Positions 33,671 through 46,213 of a stretch of 64,000 bases of DNA are shown here, in pieces. The stretch spans positions 69,867,121 to 69,931,120 of the forward strand of contig NC_030814.1 of NCBI RefSeq assembly GCF_001704415.2, given 5' to 3'. The notes beneath the pieces are model-generated. The model saw only the letters and a program-made list of their open reading frames with translations, did not search any database and was not told the origin of the DNA. Every line of letters begins with the position of its first letter. Positions within the stretch are counted from its first letter, which is position 1. This stretch comes from Capra hircus. Its lineage: Eukaryota; Chordata; Mammalia; Artiodactyla; Bovidae. The position numbers and the translations under genes were made by a program.

Positions 33671-33744
33671 GCTTCCCTGGTGGCTCAGTGGTAAAGAATC
33701 CACCTGCTGATGCAGGAGACACGGGTTTGATCCTTGATGAGGGA

Positions 33745-34009
33745 AAATCCCACAAGCTGTGGAAATACTAAGCCCATACTCCACAACTATTGAGTCTGTG
33801 CTCTAGAGACCAGGAGGCACAACTACTGAGCACACGTGCTGCAACTACTGAGGCCTGTGCAGTACAAGAGAAGCCACCACAATGAGAAGCTGGTAACAGG
33901 CTTCAGTAGTTGCAGCATGTGTGCTCAGTAGTTGTGCCTCCTGGTCTCTAGAGCACAGACTCAATAGTTGTGGAGTATGGGCTTAGTATTTCCACAGCTT
34001 GTGGGATTT
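33745..34009. repeat. Near-perfect 114-bp inverted repeat
   Basis: Arms 33745-33858 and 33896-34009 are reverse complements at 112 of 114 positions, with a 37-bp spacer. Mismatches are acGtgct/acAtgct and gaGgcct/gaAgcct. Confidence 0.95.
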
Positions 34010-34015
34010 GCAACT

Positions 34016-34316
34016 AGAGAAACACACGGAGAAGGCGATGGCACCCCACTCCAGTCCTCTTGCCTGGAGAATCCCAGGGACAGGGGAGCCTGGAAGGCTG
34101 CAATCCATGGGGTCCCTAAGAGTCGGACACGACTAAGCGACTTCACTTTTACTTTTCACTTTCATGCATTGGAGAAGGAAATGACAACCCACTCCAGTGT
34201 TCTTGCCTGGAGAATCCCAGGGACTGGGGAGCCTGGTGGGCTGCCGTCTATGGGGTCGCACAGAGTCAGACACGACTGAAGCGACTTAGCAGCAGCAGCA
34301 GCAGCAGAGAAACACA
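34016..34316 (+). mobile_element. Bov-A2-type dimeric SINE
   Basis: Plus-strand copy 34027-34305 ending in (AGC)n, flanked by an 11-bp duplication AGAGAAACACA at 34016-34026 and 34306-34316. Confidence 0.93.
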
Positions 34317-34358
34317 TGCAGCAATGCCAGATGGTTGCAATGCTTTATTTTCAAAGCA

Positions 34359-36540
34359 TCTTTAGTTTCTTTAGGTAGATATATTCCTAAGTATTTTATT
34401 CTTTTCATTGCAATAGAATTCAAATTGGAGAAGAAGAAATAAAACTCTCACTATTTGCAGATGACATGATCCTCTAGAAAACCCTTAAAGACTCCACCAG
34501 AAAATTACTAGAGCTAATCAATGAATATAGTAAAATTGCAGGACATAAAATCAACACACAGAAATCTCATGCCTTCCTATACACTAATAATGAGAAACTA
34601 GAAAAAGAAATTAAGGAAACAATTCCATTCACCATTGCAACGAAAAGAATAAAATACTTAAGAATATATCTACCTAAAGAAACTAAAGACCTATATATAG
34701 AAAACTATAAAACACTGGTGAAAGAAATCAAAGAGGACACTAATAGATGGAGAAATATACCATGTTCATGGATCAGAAGAATCAATATAGTGAAAATGAG
34801 TATACTACCCAAAGCAATCTACAGATTCAATGCAATCCCTATCAAGCTACCAGCGGTATTTTTCACAGAGCTAGAACAAATAATTTCACAATTAGTATGG
34901 AAATACAAAAAACCTCGAATAGCCAAAGCAATCTTGAGAAAGAAGAATAGAACTGGAGGAATCAGCCTGCCTGACTTCAGACTCTACTACAAAGCCACAG
35001 TCATCAAGACAGTGTGGTACTGGCACAAAGACAGAAATATAGATCAATGGAACAAAATACAAAGCCCAGAGATAAATCCACGCACCTATGGACAATTTAT
35101 CTTCGACAAAGGAGGAAAGAATATACAGTGGATTAAAAGCAATCTCTTTAACAAGTGGTGCTGGGAAAACTGGTCAACCACTTGTAAAAGAATGAAACTA
35201 GAACACTTTCTAACACCATACACAAAAATAAACTCAAAATGGATTAAAGATCTAAACATAAGACCAGAAACTATAAAACCCCTAGAGAACATAGGCAAAA
35301 CACTCTCTGACATAAATCACAGCAGGATCCTCTATGATCCACCTCCCAGAATACAGGAAATAAAAGCAAAATAAACAACTGGGACCTAATTAAACTTAAA
35401 AGCTTCTGCACAACAAAGGAAACTATGAGCAAGGTGAAAAGACAGCCTTCAGAAAGGGAGAAAATAATAGCAAATGAAGCAACTGACAAACAACTAATCT
35501 CAAAAATATACAAGCAACTCCTGCAGCTCAATTCCAGAAAAATAAACGACCCAATCAAAAAATGGGCCGAAGAACTAAATAGACATTTCTCCAAAGAAGA
35601 CTTACAGATGGCTAACAAACACATGAAAAGATGCTCAACATCACTCATTATCAGAGAAATGCAAATCAAAACCACAACGAGGTACCATTTCATGCCAGTC
35701 AGAATGGCTGCGATCTAAAAGTCTACAAGCAATAAATGCTGGAGAGGGTGTGGAGAAAAGGCAACCCTCTTACACTGTTGGTGGGAATGCAAACTAGTAC
35801 AGCCACTATGGAGAACAGTGTGGAGATTCCTTAAAAAATTGGAAATAGAACTGCCTGATGACCCAGAAATCCCACTGCTGGGCACACACACCAAGGAAAC
35901 CAGAATTGAAAGAGACACATGTACCCCAATGTTCATCACAGCACTGTTTACAAAAGCCAGGACATGGAAGCAACCTAGATGTCCATCAGCAGATAAACGG
36001 ATAAGAAAGCAGTGGTACATATACACAATGGAGTATTACTCAGCCATTAAAAAGAATACATTTTAATCAGTTCTAATGAGGTGGATGAAACTGGAGCCTA
36101 TCATACAGAGTGAAGTAAGCCAGAAAGAAAAACACCAATACAGTATACTATATAATGCATATATATGGAATTGAGAAAGATGGTAATGATAATCCCGTAT
36201 GCAAGACAGCAAAAGAGACACAGATGTATAGAACAGTCTTTTGGACTCTGTGGGAGAGGGAGAGGGAGAGGGTGGGATAATTTGGGAGAATGGCATTGAA
36301 ACACGTATAATATCATATAAGAAATGAAGCGCCAATCCAGGTTTGGTGCAGGATACAGGATGCTTGGGGCTGGTGCACTGGGATGACCCAGAGGGATGGT
36401 ATGAGGAAGGAGGTGGGAGGGGGGTTCAGGATGGGGAACATGTGTACACATGGCAGATGTTGATGTATGGCAAAACCAATATAATATTGTAAAGTAATTA
36501 GCCTCCAATTAAAATAAATAAATTTAAATTTAAAAAATCA
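34359..36540 (+). mobile_element. Ruminant L1, 5'-truncated, with inverted 5' piece
   Basis: Forward L1 from about 34415 to 36540: reverse-transcriptase FADDMI region with an early stop, a 218-codon open stretch (34718-35374, RINIVKMSILPKAIYRFNAI... NRTGGISLPDFRLYYKATVI), further ORF2 pieces to IYTMEYYSAIKKN near 36060, then 3' UTR and an A-rich end. The 55 bp at 34359-34413 are an inverted copy of 34635-34689 (53 of 55 match). Stops at about 34478 and 35374 break the ORF, so it is inactive. Confidence 0.92.
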
Positions 36541-36904
36541 TTAAAATGGAAAATTGTGTGTCATGTATACTTTCTACAATAAAAAAGAATATCAATTATG
36601 TTATACATTTCCACTCCTCATTTTCTTTCTCTCTCGTTTAACCCAGAAGAATAAAGAAGTATAAACTCTATTCCTAGCACTCAGTTTAAAATAAGCAATT
36701 ATATTTCGCTATACCAGCTACCTCTATAGCTGGTATATTGCAATTGTGGATCAACTACAATACTTAAAATGTTTATATAGAGACAGAGAAAAGACAAAAA
36801 CAGACACACACCACATTTTTGCTTCCGAGATTATCCCTCAAAAGGTTACTGTGTGAGAAGAAGAAGACATTTCTGCTTCATGCAGTTCTGTATTGTCTCT
36901 GATA
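36541..36904. other. Unassigned intergenic sequence
   Basis: AT-rich; nothing recognised. Confidence 0.5.
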
Positions 36905-36990
36905 AAGCCCCATGGACCGAGGAGCCCGGCAGGCTACAGCCCATGGGGTCACAGAGTTGGACAAGACTGAGCAACTGAGCACATTGTCCA
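36905..36990 (+). mobile_element. Bov-A-type SINE fragment
   Basis: aagccccatggaccgaggag to gactgagcaactgagc. Confidence 0.85.
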
Positions 36991-38040
36991 TAGAAGGCAA
37001 GGACATGATGAACCTTAACAACCTTTTAAAAGTTATGGAAAAAAGCTAAAAAGATTTATTATTAAAGAGAGGAGGAAGAGAAACCTCTAACTCTTGGGTC
37101 TCTGAAATTAATCCAGAACAAGAGAGAAACAAAAAAAGAACTTCTACTTCTATGAAGTCACCAATCATGAGACGGCCTAGGGCTCTTGAAGCCTAGAACG
37201 GGAGTGAGAAAGACATAATGAGAGAGACCATCTTCAGGAAAATAAAGAGAATCCAGAGTTTTCTAGAGTAAGGAAGACACACAAGTGGGAAACAGCAACC
37301 CCAGTCCCACCCTCCTTGCAGTTTCAAGGTCTGAGTATTTGGGCAAATCACGAAACATCTTTGAACCCTGTGGACCACAGTAGTGGCAGGATGTTGGGAT
37401 ATAATGGGGACATACATTTTCAAGAGTGAGTGGTTTTCTGCTACTAGTGTGGGGAGAAATTGTGAGTGAACCAATAGAAGACTGATTCTTGCTGACACTG
37501 CTCAGCTAAGGAGAAATCCAAGCTAAACCACCCAAAATCTGTGATGTGCAGAGTTTTGACACATGTCAAGAACTTCCTGTGTTTTAGAAGGGGCCCACAC
37601 CCAGCTGAGAGGAACAGCGAGAATGGGACAAAAAGCAGGAAGGTTGTACCCATGCTGCAAGCCTGCTGATGTGCATGGGTCCCTTCTCAGAAGAATATAT
37701 TCAAATGCATAAAATAAAGCACATAAGATCACAAAGGAAGACGTTGAAATAGAGGTACCAAAATACTTTTTAAGTTTGTGGTATTTATGCCCAATAATTC
37801 ATAATTTGAAAAAATGATGAGAGTAACTGATATGTCGGCCTTTCTGTAAAGTGATATGAAAATAACTCTAATTTCCACTGGTGACAAATGTATAGGATAC
37901 ATGGGCTGTATTGCCTGCATTAGAGAAAAATCAAGATCAAAATTTTTCCCATCCAAGTTAACAGACACCCCCCACCCTACCCCCACCCCGGATGACATCC
38001 ACAGAAGCCTTGGGGATATATGCTACCTCTTCCTCCAATT
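36991..38040. other. Low-copy intergenic sequence
   Basis: No repeat or gene recognised; short open frames on the minus strand lack known motifs. Confidence 0.5.
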
Positions 38041-38215
38041 GAAGTGAAGTGAAGTGAAAGTCATTCAGTCATGTCCAACTCTTTGAGACCCTATGGACTG
38101 TAGTCCATGGAATTCTCTAGGCCAGAATACTGGAGTGGGTAGTCTTTCCTTTCTCCAGGAGATCTTCCCAACCCAGGGATCAAACTCGGGTCTCCTGCAT
38201 TGCAGCGCATTCAGT
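38041..38215 (-). mobile_element. Bov-tA-type SINE with (GAAGT)n edge
   Basis: Begins with four GAAGT-like units (38041-38060), then tcattcagtcatgtccaact. The head is truncated. Confidence 0.88.
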
Positions 38216-38464
38216 TTTTCCAAAAAAGCTGTCCAGGAAAAACTCCATTATTTTAAAGAAAAGTGATAATTTTTTTTTTAAAGAATGATCATAAAAACTA
38301 TGTAAAGATAATACAGGAGGGAAAAACAAAAGAAGTAAAGGCATCTGGCAAATAAAAGATAATGACAAACACTTGAATATAGTAGCATGGTAGAAGTTAG
38401 TAGCATTCCAAAGAAAGGGAAGTTAGTGAGGCAGGCACAATAATGCACTCCCTCCCAGCACATC

Positions 38465-38885
38465 CACATGCTAATCCCCATAAATCATGAGTATTTAACC
38501 TTATATGACAAAAGGGAACTAAGGCAGCAAATAAATCAAGTTTTCTAATGAGGTGACAAAATTGAGGAGAGTATCCTTGATCATCCAGGTGGGACTAATA
38601 TCATCACAAGGGTCCTTATAAGTGGAAGAGGAATGAAGAAAAGTTCAAAGTGATCTGATACAAGGACACATGGAAAAAAAAGAGACATCTGGAAGCTGGA
38701 AATGGCAAAGAAACAGATTCTTCCCTAGAATCTCTAGAAAAGAAGGCAGCCTTGCTGACACCATGATTTTAACATTGCAGAACCCACATTCAAATTCAGA
38801 CCTGCAGAACCATAAGATAATCATTTTTTATTGTTACAAGTCAATAAATTTGTGCCAAGTTGTTATGGCAGCATAGAAAATGAAT
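38465..38885 (+). mobile_element. Ancient MaLR-like LTR fragment
   Basis: Old mammal-wide repeat by eye: tgatcatccaggtgggacta, cacaagggtccttataagtg, gaaacagattcttccctaga. Family uncertain. Confidence 0.45.
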
Positions 38886-38905
38886 ACAATTAAGAACCCC
38901 TACTT

Positions 38906-39228
38906 CTGGGACTTCCCTGATGGTACAGTGGATAAGACTCCACCTGCCAATGCAGGGGACACAGGTTTGAACCCTGGTTTGGGAAGATTCCACATGATGT
39001 GGAACAATTAAGCCCCTGCACCACAACTATTGAGCCCTCAATCTAGAACCCACATACCACACCTGCTGAAACCTGTGTGCTCTAGGGCCTGTGCTCGCCG
39101 ACAAGAGAAGTCACCATGATGAGAAGCCCGTGTAACACAATGAAGAGTAATCCCCACTCATTGCATAGAGAAAGCCCATGTGCAGCAATGAAGATCCAGC
39201 ACAGCCAAAAATAAATGAATAAATAGAT
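38906..39228 (+). mobile_element. CHR-type SINE, long form
   Basis: gggacttccctgatggtaca head to aaaaataaatgaataaatag tail. Confidence 0.88.
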
Positions 39229-39317
39229 AACCTCTAGTTCTCCCAGAATAGAGAAATAAACCCACATACCAATTACTCACATATCACATATAAATAAACC
39301 CACATATCAATTAATCT

Positions 39318-39478
39318 TTGGGGATTTCCCTGGTGGTTCAGTGACTAGACTCCAGGCTCTCAATGCAGGGGACTTAGGTTCGATCCTTGGCCAGGTAACT
39401 GGATTCTACATGATGCAACTAAGACCCGGTGCAGTCAAATAAATAAAATTTTAAAATTAATTAATTAATTTTAAAAAT
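39318..39478 (+). mobile_element. CHR-type SINE
   Basis: ggatttccctggtggttcag head, attaattaattaatttt tail. Confidence 0.85.
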
Positions 39479-39479
39479 G

Positions 39480-39648
39480 CATCTTCAACAAAGGAGGTAA
39501 GAATATACAGTGGAGAAGAGTCACTTCAGCAAGCAGTGTGGGAAAAATGGACAACTGCATGTAAATCAATGATGTTAGAACACTTCATCACATCATATAA
39601 AAAATAAACTCAAAACGGCCAAAAGTCTTAAATATAAGACATGATTTC
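39480..39648 (+). mobile_element. L1 ORF2 fragment
   Basis: Matches the L1 segment at 35100-35260 by eye (cttcaacaaaggaggtaaga; aaataaactcaaaacggcc). Confidence 0.8.
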
Positions 39649-39654
39649 GAGTTT

Positions 39655-39862
39655 CTCAGATGGCCAGTGGCAAAGAATCCACCTGCCAATGCACGAGACA
39701 CAAGTTCAATCCCTCATCTGAGCAGATCCCACATGTCACAAAGCAACTAAGCCCATGTGCCACAACTATTGAGCCTGTGCTCTACAGCCTAGGAACTGCA
39801 ACTGCTGAGCCCACTCACCCTAGAACCATACTCTGCAACAAGAGAAGCCACCACAATAAGCT
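39655..39862 (+). mobile_element. CHR-type SINE
   Basis: tcagatggccagtggcaaag to agagaagccaccacaataag; no tail. 39863-40562 holds no clear feature apart from a badly decayed Bov-tA-like patch near 39960-40045. Confidence 0.7.
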
Positions 39863-40562
39863 TTCCGCTTTGATTCAGCCTCTTCATTCCTTCTGGAGCT
39901 ATTTCTCTATTCTTCTCCAGTAGCATATTGGACACCTACCAACCTGGGGGGTGCATCTCTCAGTGTCCTAACTCTTTGCCTTTTCATACTGTTCATGGAG
40001 TTCTCAAGGCAAGAATGCTAAAGTGGTTTGTCAATTCCTTCTCTAGTGGACTATGTTTTGTCAGAACTCTCCACCATAACCTGTCTGACTTGAGTGGCCC
40101 TATATGGCATGGCTCATAGTTTCATTGAGCCATGAAAGGCTCCTGGGTTTCCTTATCACCTCCTACATATCCTGGAAGGGCACTAAAGACTCCTGTGATG
40201 AAACTCAGTTCATCCTCCCCAGAATGTAGCACCTTGGTATGTTGACTATTTTGAGCTGAAGAAATTCAGAAATGGGATGTGCAGAAAGAACTTTCTGACC
40301 TTTCCTCAAAGCAAGTCATAAAATCCTCAGGTAAGAGTACCTTCCCTATACCTGGTAGAAAGGCAAAGCCTCATCCTAAAGGGATACAAAGAGGAATCAA
40401 TGAACAGGCCTTGCTAAGTTCCCCCTAGTTTACAGCACTTAGCTCATACCCTTTTTCTGTCAGATCACATCTTTCCATGACTTTCCACTTTTCAATAAAT
40501 CTATCAAATGTTTATGTTTAATTTCCTTTTCAGGTCTTCATTTCCTTATGAAGGCTCTTATG

Positions 40563-40760
40563 TCATGTAAAATGTTAGTCATTCAGTCATGTCCAACTCT
40601 TTGCAGCCCCATGGACTGTAGCCCACCAGGCTTCTCTGTCCATGGAATTCTCCAGGCAGGAATACTGGAGTGGGTAGCCATTCCCTTCCCCAGTGGATCT
40701 TCCCAACCCAAGGATCATTGCAGGCAGACTCTACATTTGAGCCCCAAAGAAGTAAAATTT
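40563..40760 (-). mobile_element. Bov-tA-type SINE
   Basis: gttagtcattcagtcatgtc to cttcccaacccaaggatc; a small deletion in the head region. Confidence 0.88.
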
Positions 40761-40948
40761 ACATTAAATAAATCCATACACTTTTCTTGTATTAACCTAT
40801 CTTTAGTTACAGGGGTCCCAATTGAGAACTTAAAAAGATGAAGGAAAAAGTGTTTTCACTCCCCGGCATCTCCAACCCAGAATCATCAAGAGCACAGATA
40901 AAAAATGTTGCAAGAAAATAAAATTGCTAGAGGCAAAAAAGGATGTTC

Positions 40949-41398
40949 GGTTCAGTTCAGTCTATCAGTCGTGTCTGACTCTTTGGACCCCATGGACTGC
41001 ACCACACCAGGCCTCCCTGTCCATCACCAACTCCCAGAGTTTACTCAAACTCATGTCCATTGAGTCAGTGAGGCCATCCAATTATCTCATCCTCTGTTGT
41101 CCCCTTCTCCTCCCGCCTTCAATCTTTCCCAGTATCAGGGTCTTTTCAAGTGAGTCAGCTGTTCACATCAGGTGGCCAAAGTATTGGAATTTCAGCTTCA
41201 ACATCAGTCTTCCAAAAAGTATTCAGGACTGATTTCCTTTAGGATGGACTGATTGGATCTCCTTGCAGTCCAAGGGACCCTCAAGAGTCTTCTCCAACAC
41301 CACAGTTCAAAAGCATCAATTCTTCAGCTCTCAGCTTTCTTTATAGTCCAACTTTCACATCCATACATGATTATTGGAAAAACAATAGCTTTAACATC
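40949..41398 (-). mobile_element. BovB LINE 3' end
   Basis: Reverse complement of the BovB terminus: ggttcagttcagtctatcag, gtggccaaagtattgg, ctccaacaccacagttcaaa, ending near aacaatagctttaac. Confidence 0.92.
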
Positions 41399-41399
41399 C

Positions 41400-41525
41400 C
41401 TTGGAGAAGGGAACGGCAAACCACTTCAGTATTCTTGCCTGGGAAATCCCAAGAACAGGGGAGCCTGGCTGGCTACAATCAGTGGGGTCGCAAAGAGTCG
41501 GACATGACTGAGCAACTAACACACA
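41400..41525 (+). mobile_element. Bov-A-type SINE fragment abutting BovB
   Basis: ttggagaagggaacggcaaa to gactgagcaactaacacac; lies directly at the truncated 5' end of the BovB. Confidence 0.85.
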
Positions 41526-41529
41526 CAAG

Positions 41530-41790
41530 GTGATAAAAGGACTGAACACCAAAATCAACGAATTGGGTTCAATTGACATATATAGCCCACTCTACCTAAA
41601 AACAGTAGAAAACATATTTTTTTCAGGGGAACACTGGAACATTTGTCAAAATATACCATGCCCTGAACCACTGAGTCAAAAAAAAAAAAAAAAATCCTCA
41701 ATGTAATTCAAAGAATTTAAATCATACAGAGCATGTTCTCTGGTAATAATGGATTAAACCTAGACAACAGGAAAGTTGTAAGACAATGGA
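41530..41790 (+). mobile_element. L1 ORF2 endonuclease-region fragment
   Basis: ttgacatatatagcccactc and acatttgtcaaaatatacca match L1 endonuclease-domain DNA by eye; contains an A17 run at about 41679-41695. Confidence 0.6.
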
Positions 41791-42944
41791 AAATCTCTAT
41801 GCTCTTCACTAGCATGAACCCAAAGGCATCTACAAATGTCAGTAGATGGGAAACAACAGGGCCTCATGCAGGCTAGCCCCACATCCCACATGCTCCACAT
41901 GAGTAGGCAAAACAGGAATATTGGTAAATATCCGTTTAAAAAGAGCAAAATCCCCAGGAAGAGAGTCAAACAGGATGTAGTAAACCATATATTAAGAACT
42001 GAAAGTACCTTTCTTATTAGTAACCTGAGAATAAAGCCAGTTACATACTATATATGCTTTAAATTTTTATAAAATATTAATAATAAATTGTAGGCAAGTA
42101 AGAAATACCATCTAACACACAATATTGCAAAAGAGACTGAAGCTTCCTAAAATATGTGAAAGTTAAGTGTCAGTTGTACAGTTTTGGAGCAAATGTAATT
42201 AAACATTGGGCAAATCAGTGTTAGAGGAACTGACTTTGGGGCAACTGATTTGCTTCCAAAAGCAGGGGCATTAGGAAAGAGTCCCAAGCTTCTCAGTTCA
42301 CATGCAGAATTGTCTGTTCACAATTTTTTACGTCTTGTAAAAAATGTAGAGGCTTAAATTTACTTTACTTAGGTGGCCATCAACACCACCTCTGAGGACA
42401 GATGTTGGTAAAAAGGAGGGCAGGGTTTTGAGTTTGGAAGAAGAATTAAGGTGAATAGAGAGAGTTAGAAAGAAGTGTACACTAAGAGCACCTCCTTGGC
42501 CCCTACTGTCATGTCACCCATGATTAGCCTTGATGAGGGGCAGAGACAGGTCTCAGAGATGGAGAAGGATATACATGGAATTATTACATTTTTCAATATA
42601 TAAATGTATCAAAGCAATATGTATATTTTAAACTCCCACAGTGTTATATGTCAATTATATCTAAATAAAGCTAGAAAAAATAAAGCATTCAAATATATAA
42701 TTTGAACTATATTTGATATATATAGAGATGTCTATGTATATATACCTCACTCATTCTCAAAAGAACTCAACAAGGGAATTTCCTGGCAGGGCTATTTTGA
42801 TAGTCCTAAATAAAGTCTCCCTTACCATTTTAACAAATGTCAAAACAACTATTTAACAACAGCTATTGCTCACGTTCCTAATAGTATAATGTAATCCACT
42901 TTGCCTAGCGTCCGAAAGTGAGATCTTTGTGCTAAAAAGAGAAA
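41791..42944. other. Unassigned, AT-rich intergenic sequence
   Basis: Possible L1 3' traces near 42590-42690; otherwise nothing recognised. Confidence 0.45.
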
Positions 42945-44465
42945 AATTTCAAAATTGTGTATCAGGTCAAATATTTCATTCATTCTTTTTGTGCACAAAA
43001 GAAAACTGTCATAAGATATTTGCAAATGACATATCCAGTAAGGGGTTGATATACAAACTATTAATATAAAAAGAGTTCATACAACTCAATATCAATTTTT
43101 TTTAAAGCATTAAAAAACAGGCAGAGGATCTGAATGCTTTTTCAAAGACATACAGGTGGCCAGTAAGCACATGAAAAATACTCAATATCACTAACTGTCA
43201 GGGAAATGTAAATCAAAACCACAGTGAAATTTCACTGCCAAGGGTGCAGATTTGATCCTTGGTCTGGGAACTAAGAGCCCACCAGTCACATGGTGTGGCC
43301 GAAAAAAGGAATATTATTCGCCAACAAAAAGGAACAAATTTTAGTCACTTCTAGTGAGGTAACTTTGGAGAAGGCAATGGCACCCCACTCCAGTACTCTT
43401 GCCTGGAGAATCCCATGGACAGAGGAACCTGGTGGGGTGCAGTCCATGGGGTCACTAAGAGTCAGACATGACTGAGTGACTTCACTTTCACTTTCATGCA
43501 TTGAAGAAGGAAATGGCAACCCACTCCAGTGTTCTTGCCTGGAGAATCCCAGGGAGGGGGAGCCTGGTGGGTTGCCGTCTCTGGGGTCGCACAGAGTCGG
43601 ACACGACCGAAGAGACTTAGCAGCAGCAGCAGCAGCAGCAGGGAGGTAACTTAACATAGATCCTGTCATACATTAATGCACATATATGGAATCTAGAAAA
43701 ACGATACAGATGAACCTAATGCAGGGCAACAATAAAGATGCAGATGTAGAGAACAGACTTGTGGACACAGCAGGGGAAGGAGAGGGTGGGATGGATGGAG
43801 AGAGTAGCATTGAGACACAATGCATTACCATATGTGTAATAAAGAACCAGTGGGAATTTGCTGTATGACACAGGGAGCTCAACTCAGTGCTCTGTGACAG
43901 GAGTGGGAGATGGGAGGGAAGGGTTCAAGGTGGAGGGAACATATGTAAACCTATGGCTGATTCATGTTTATGTATGGCAGAAAGAGCCACAACATTGTAA
44001 AGCAATTATCCTCCAATTAAAAATAAATTAATTTTAAAAAAGAAGATATGGTATATATACATATTACTCAGTCATAAAAAAATAAAATAAAATCTTACCA
44101 TTTGTGACAATATGGATGGACCCACCAAGAGGTGAAACGTCACGCAGAGAAAAATAAACACCATATTTCACTTACGTGTGGAATCTAAAAACAAGAATAG
44201 ATTCATAGACACAGAAAAAACTGGTAGTTGCAGGGGAAAGTGAAATAGGTGCAGGTGATTAGGAAGAACAAGCTTCCAGTTATAAAATAAATAAATCAAA
44301 GGGTGTATTATTCAGGATAGAAAATACAGTCAGTAATATAACTTTAATGGTAACAAATGGTAACTGGACTTAGTGTAGCAATTATTTCATAACGTATAAA
44401 AATATTAAACCACTATGTTGTACATATGAAACTAATATAACATTATATGTCAAACATAACTTAGT
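42945..44465 (+). mobile_element. L1 3' fragments, interrupted by SINEs
   Basis: L1 ORF2 3' sequence at about 42945-43230, a decayed CHR-type piece at 43235-43310, L1 3' end to about 44035, and a second L1 3' end at 44040-44465. Confidence 0.7.
43356..43652 (+). mobile_element. Bov-A2-type dimeric SINE
   Basis: Plus-strand copy at 43366-43642 ending in a (CAG)7-like run, with GAGGTAACTT duplicated at 43356-43365 and 43643-43652. Confidence 0.93.
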
Positions 44466-44474
44466 CCTTTTAAT

Positions 44475-44690
44475 GAAAAAGTGAAAGTGGAAGTCACTCA
44501 GTCGTATCCCACTCTTTGTGACCCCATGAACTATACAGTTCATGAAATTCTCCAGGCCAGAATACTGGAGTGGGTAGCCTTTCCCTTCTCCAGGGGATCT
44601 TCCCAACCCAGGGGTTGAATCCAGGTCTCCCCATCGCAGGTGGATTCTTTACCAGCTGAGCCACAAGGAAAGTCTTTTTAATAAATAACT
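44475..44690 (-). mobile_element. Bov-tA-type SINE
   Basis: aaaagtgaaagtggaagtca to ttaccagctgagccacaagg. Confidence 0.9.
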
Positions 44691-45370
44691 AATATTTTTA
44701 AAAATTTTTAAATAAAAAGCACCTATCATTGCACTGGACCTTCAGATTTCTGTAAATGGGAGGTTTATTCAAGGTAAATATTTAAAACACACCACAGTTT
44801 CGTAACCCTGCTCTGTCACTTCTTCTTTTTTTAATTTACAAGGATTCTCAAAACAAAAAAGGAAAGGAAAAAAAAAAATGGAAGTGGCCTGGAACTGCTG
44901 TCACAACGCTTTTCCTGCCCACATTCTGGGCACTTCTCCTTTCCAGAACCTGGTTCCAGCTGCGTCTTGGACGAGGGTAAGGGGGTCTCAACACTTCTTA
45001 GGTTTAGCTTCTCCTCTCCTCTCTAAACAAAACCGGCCACCTGGCCTGGCCTAGCCAAGTCTACAATGGGACAGCTGACCTCATTGCTAAACTAGAGGGG
45101 AAAAGCCAAGTTTGCTTCTGCTACTCTCTGCTACCCTCTGCTGGTTATGATTGTTAGTAGCACTAACCCTTCCACCCTCCTCCTTAGCTAAGGAGACTAA
45201 GATCAGAGAGTGCAGCAAGGATCAGAGAGTGCAGAGAATAAGAGAAGGGAGAAAGCTAGTCACTGAAGGAAAGATTGTGCAACGTATTGGAATTTCCAGG
45301 AGAGAGGTGAATGATAGGATACTGGAGAAAGATGTTATTTTTCTAGATGAACATAATATAGTTACTTAAA
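44691..45370. other. Low-copy intergenic sequence
   Basis: Non-repetitive by eye and GC-richer around 44880-45130; no exon recognised. Confidence 0.45.
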
Positions 45371-45483
45371 GGGACTTCCCAGGAGGTCCATGGATTAAGA
45401 CTCCCTACTTCTATTGAAGGGGTCATTACCAAGACAGGGGAGTTCCGCGTGCTGTGTGGTCGACAAAAAAAAAAAAAAAAAAG
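45371..45483 (+). mobile_element. CHR-type SINE, short, with A18 tail
   Basis: gggacttcccaggaggtcca head and a long pure A tail (about 45465-45482). Confidence 0.85.
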
Positions 45484-45825
45484 TTACTTATAGGAAGTAG
45501 GGGAGAAATCCCCCTTGTTGTAACCAAGAGCCCCACATGGTGAAGCACTCACCATAATGCGGCATCTCCCCCCTCCCCTCTTGCTTAGGGTGACCAAATG
45601 CCCTTCTGTTCATCCTTCATCAAAACCTTCTCACAAGAAAAGCTCTTGTGAACAGGCAGGAAAGCCTTTTTCAATTGTTTAGAAATAAAAAGATATTAGA
45701 AATCATCTAGTCTAATACTCTTACTTTATAAAAGGATACACCAAAACTTAGAAAGATTAGCTTGCTCAAGGTTTAAAACATTCTCAAGCCTACAGCAGCA
45801 GTTCTCAAAAGAGAACCACTGAAGA

Positions 45826-46105
45826 CCCCTTTGCTGCTAAGTCACTTCAGTCGTGTCCGACTCTGTGCGACCCCATAGACGGGAGCCCATTAGGCTCCCT
45901 CGTCCCTGGGATTCTCCAGGCAAGAACACTGAAATGGGTTGCCATTTCCTTCTCCAATACATGAAAGTGAAAAGTGAAAGTGAAGTTGCTCAATCGTATC
46001 CCACTCTTCCCGACCCCATGGACCGCAGCCCACCAGGCTCCCCCGTCCCTGGGATTCTCCAGGCAAGAGTACTGGAGTGGGTTGCCATTGCCTTCTCCCC
46101 CTTTG
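45826..46105 (-). mobile_element. Bov-A2-type dimeric SINE
   Basis: From gctgctaagtcacttcagtc to ttgccattgccttctcc, with a CCCCTTTG-like duplication at each end. Confidence 0.9.
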
Positions 46106-46213
46106 TTTACTAAATACCAGCAAAACTTGTCTGATTTTAAGTACTTTAAATACGTCTCAATTTGGGTACTTATATACATGGATAGAAAATAGAGTCTTAA
46201 GCAAATATTTTTA

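Larger units (their letters stand above)
33671..34334 (+). mobile_element. CHR-type SINE containing a fold-back and a nested SINE
   Basis: Head ggcttccctggtggctcagt at 33671, body to about 33893. Then an inverted copy of its own body (33896-34009) follows, after which the SINE resumes as tgcaactagagaaac, is interrupted by a Bov-A2, and ends near 34334 (tgcagcaatgccag). Confidence 0.75.

Noticed and set aside
34718..35374. 218-codon open frame as a possible gene
   Set aside because: It is the C-terminal part of L1 ORF2, with stops upstream and a standard L1 3' UTR downstream.
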